NCBI GenBank assembly: GCA_005880165.1
Contig: VBJP01000161.1
Coordinates: 1 to 5,083 of the forward strand
Source: Chloroflexota bacterium
GTDB taxonomy: Bacteria > Chloroflexota > Limnocylindria > QHBO01
Direction of reading: 5' to 3'
Length of the DNA: 5,083 nucleotides
Shown here piece by piece: positions 4,745 to 5,083 of this stretch. Below the pieces are notes generated by a model. That model saw nothing but the letters and a program-made list of their open reading frames with translations, made no database searches and was not told where the DNA came from. The position numbers were made by a program, and so were the translations under genes. Numbering within the stretch: the stretch's first letter is position 1; each line of letters begins with the position of its first letter.

Positions 4745-5083
4745 TCAGGGGCTGGCTGGAGGCGAGGCGGCGGCAGGCGCACCCGACGGCGCGCTTGACG
4801 GCGCGCTCGTCATCGGGCCGGCATTCTCCCCCGCCCGCGGTGGACCCAGCGCTCCCACGGTGAACCGTGCCGCGGCGTTCCAGATCATCCAGCCGTCGGC
4901 GCCGTTGTCGCGCAGCGCCTTCATCTCGGCGTGGATGTCGGTGGCCGTGTATTTGCGGAACGGCCCGAAGCCGAAGTCCTGGATCCAGGGCCGGATCTGC
5001 AGCGCAGGATTGAGGCCGGCCGCCTCGCGGTTCATGAGCCTCAGCGTGCGGTTGATGATCTCGTAGGGGTGCTCGTTGGGGAC
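4745..5083 (-). CDS. Putative glycoside hydrolase, DUF4015 family, C-terminal part, runs off the right edge
   Basis: The reading frame is open to the right edge, giving 112 C-terminal residues; the start is outside the window. The ATG at 5035 is internal: the upstream codons, reading PNEHPYEIINRTLRLM, continue the conserved domain. Recognisable family blocks are RPWIQDF at 31-37 of the fragment, the Y-x-x-x-D-I-HAEM helix, and GADGWMIWNAAARFTVGAL at 61-79. These resemble the last strands of the TIM-barrel fold in DUF4015 'putative glycosyl hydrolase' proteins. Such proteins are often secreted or lipid-anchored; no signal peptide can be judged here. After the domain comes a low-complexity tail of about 33 residues rich in Pro, Ala and Ser. 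Substrate and activity are unknown. The TGA stop is immediately followed by the dtd GTG. Confidence 0.75.
   Translation of the reverse strand, partial: VPNEHPYEIINRTLRLMNREAAGLNPALQIRPWIQDFGFGPFRKYTATDIHAEMKALRDNGADGWMIWNAAARFTVGALGPPRAGENAGPMTSAPSSAPSGAPAAASPPASP
4785..4807. repeat. Short tandem repeat in the Pro/Ala/Ser tail of the DUF4015 protein
   Basis: GACGGCGCGCT occurs at 4785-4795 and again at 4797-4807, a 12-base period with one unmatched base between copies. On the minus strand it encodes the repeated SAPS-type units of the low-complexity tail (SAPSSAPSGAP). The period is a multiple of three, so gain or loss of a copy would keep the frame. Confidence 0.6.

Noticed and set aside
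1..5083. Search for mobile elements, CRISPR arrays, tRNA genes, toxin-antitoxin pairs or defence genes
   Set aside because: No transposase-like or defence-like protein motifs, no spaced direct repeats and no tRNA-like cloverleaf were recognised; genes are all core housekeeping types with typical neighbours.

Overview
This 5,083-base window is GC-rich chromosomal DNA carrying housekeeping genes, almost all on the minus strand. Reading right to left along the minus strand, it holds: the C-terminal end of a DUF4015-type putative glycoside hydrolase; dtd (D-aminoacyl-tRNA deacylase); recG (branch-migration helicase); rsmD (16S rRNA guanine-N2 methyltransferase); coaD (phosphopantetheine adenylyltransferase); a DivIVA/SepIVA-like coiled-coil protein; and the N-terminal end of a DUF177 (YceD-family) protein. 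The only plus-strand gene is rpmB (ribosomal protein bL28), set between recG and dtd.

The gene order recG-rsmD-coaD-(SepIVA-like)-DUF177 is known from Actinobacteria and Chloroflexota. The DUF4015 hydrolase, the high GC and the frequent GTG starts suggest an uncultivated high-GC Chloroflexota lineage or a relative. This is inferred from gene content and family resemblance, not from a phylogenetic marker search.

The layout suggests four transcription units. (1) The DUF4015 gene and dtd are joined by a TGA stop directly followed by a GTG start. (2) rpmB runs the other way; its stop faces the dtd stop across only 5 bases, and it is divergent from recG. (3) recG, rsmD and coaD are tightly packed (25-base gap, then a 4-base GTGA overlap). 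(4) The SepIVA-like gene and DUF177 (another GTGA overlap) follow a 119-base gap that contains a perfect TATAAT box. The rpmB/recG divergent region holds a perfect 9+9 base inverted repeat on the likely rpmB -10 box and a second potential stem-loop in the rpmB leader.

Functionally the genes serve translation (rpmB, rsmD, dtd), recombination and repair (recG), coenzyme A synthesis (coaD) and, by homology, cell envelope or division (SepIVA-like). I see no mobile element, CRISPR array, tRNA, rRNA, phage gene or defence gene, and no strong sign of an undescribed system. The most interesting parts are the regulatory architecture around rpmB/recG and the SepIVA-like unit. Apart from the 119-base gap there is no gene-free stretch of note.
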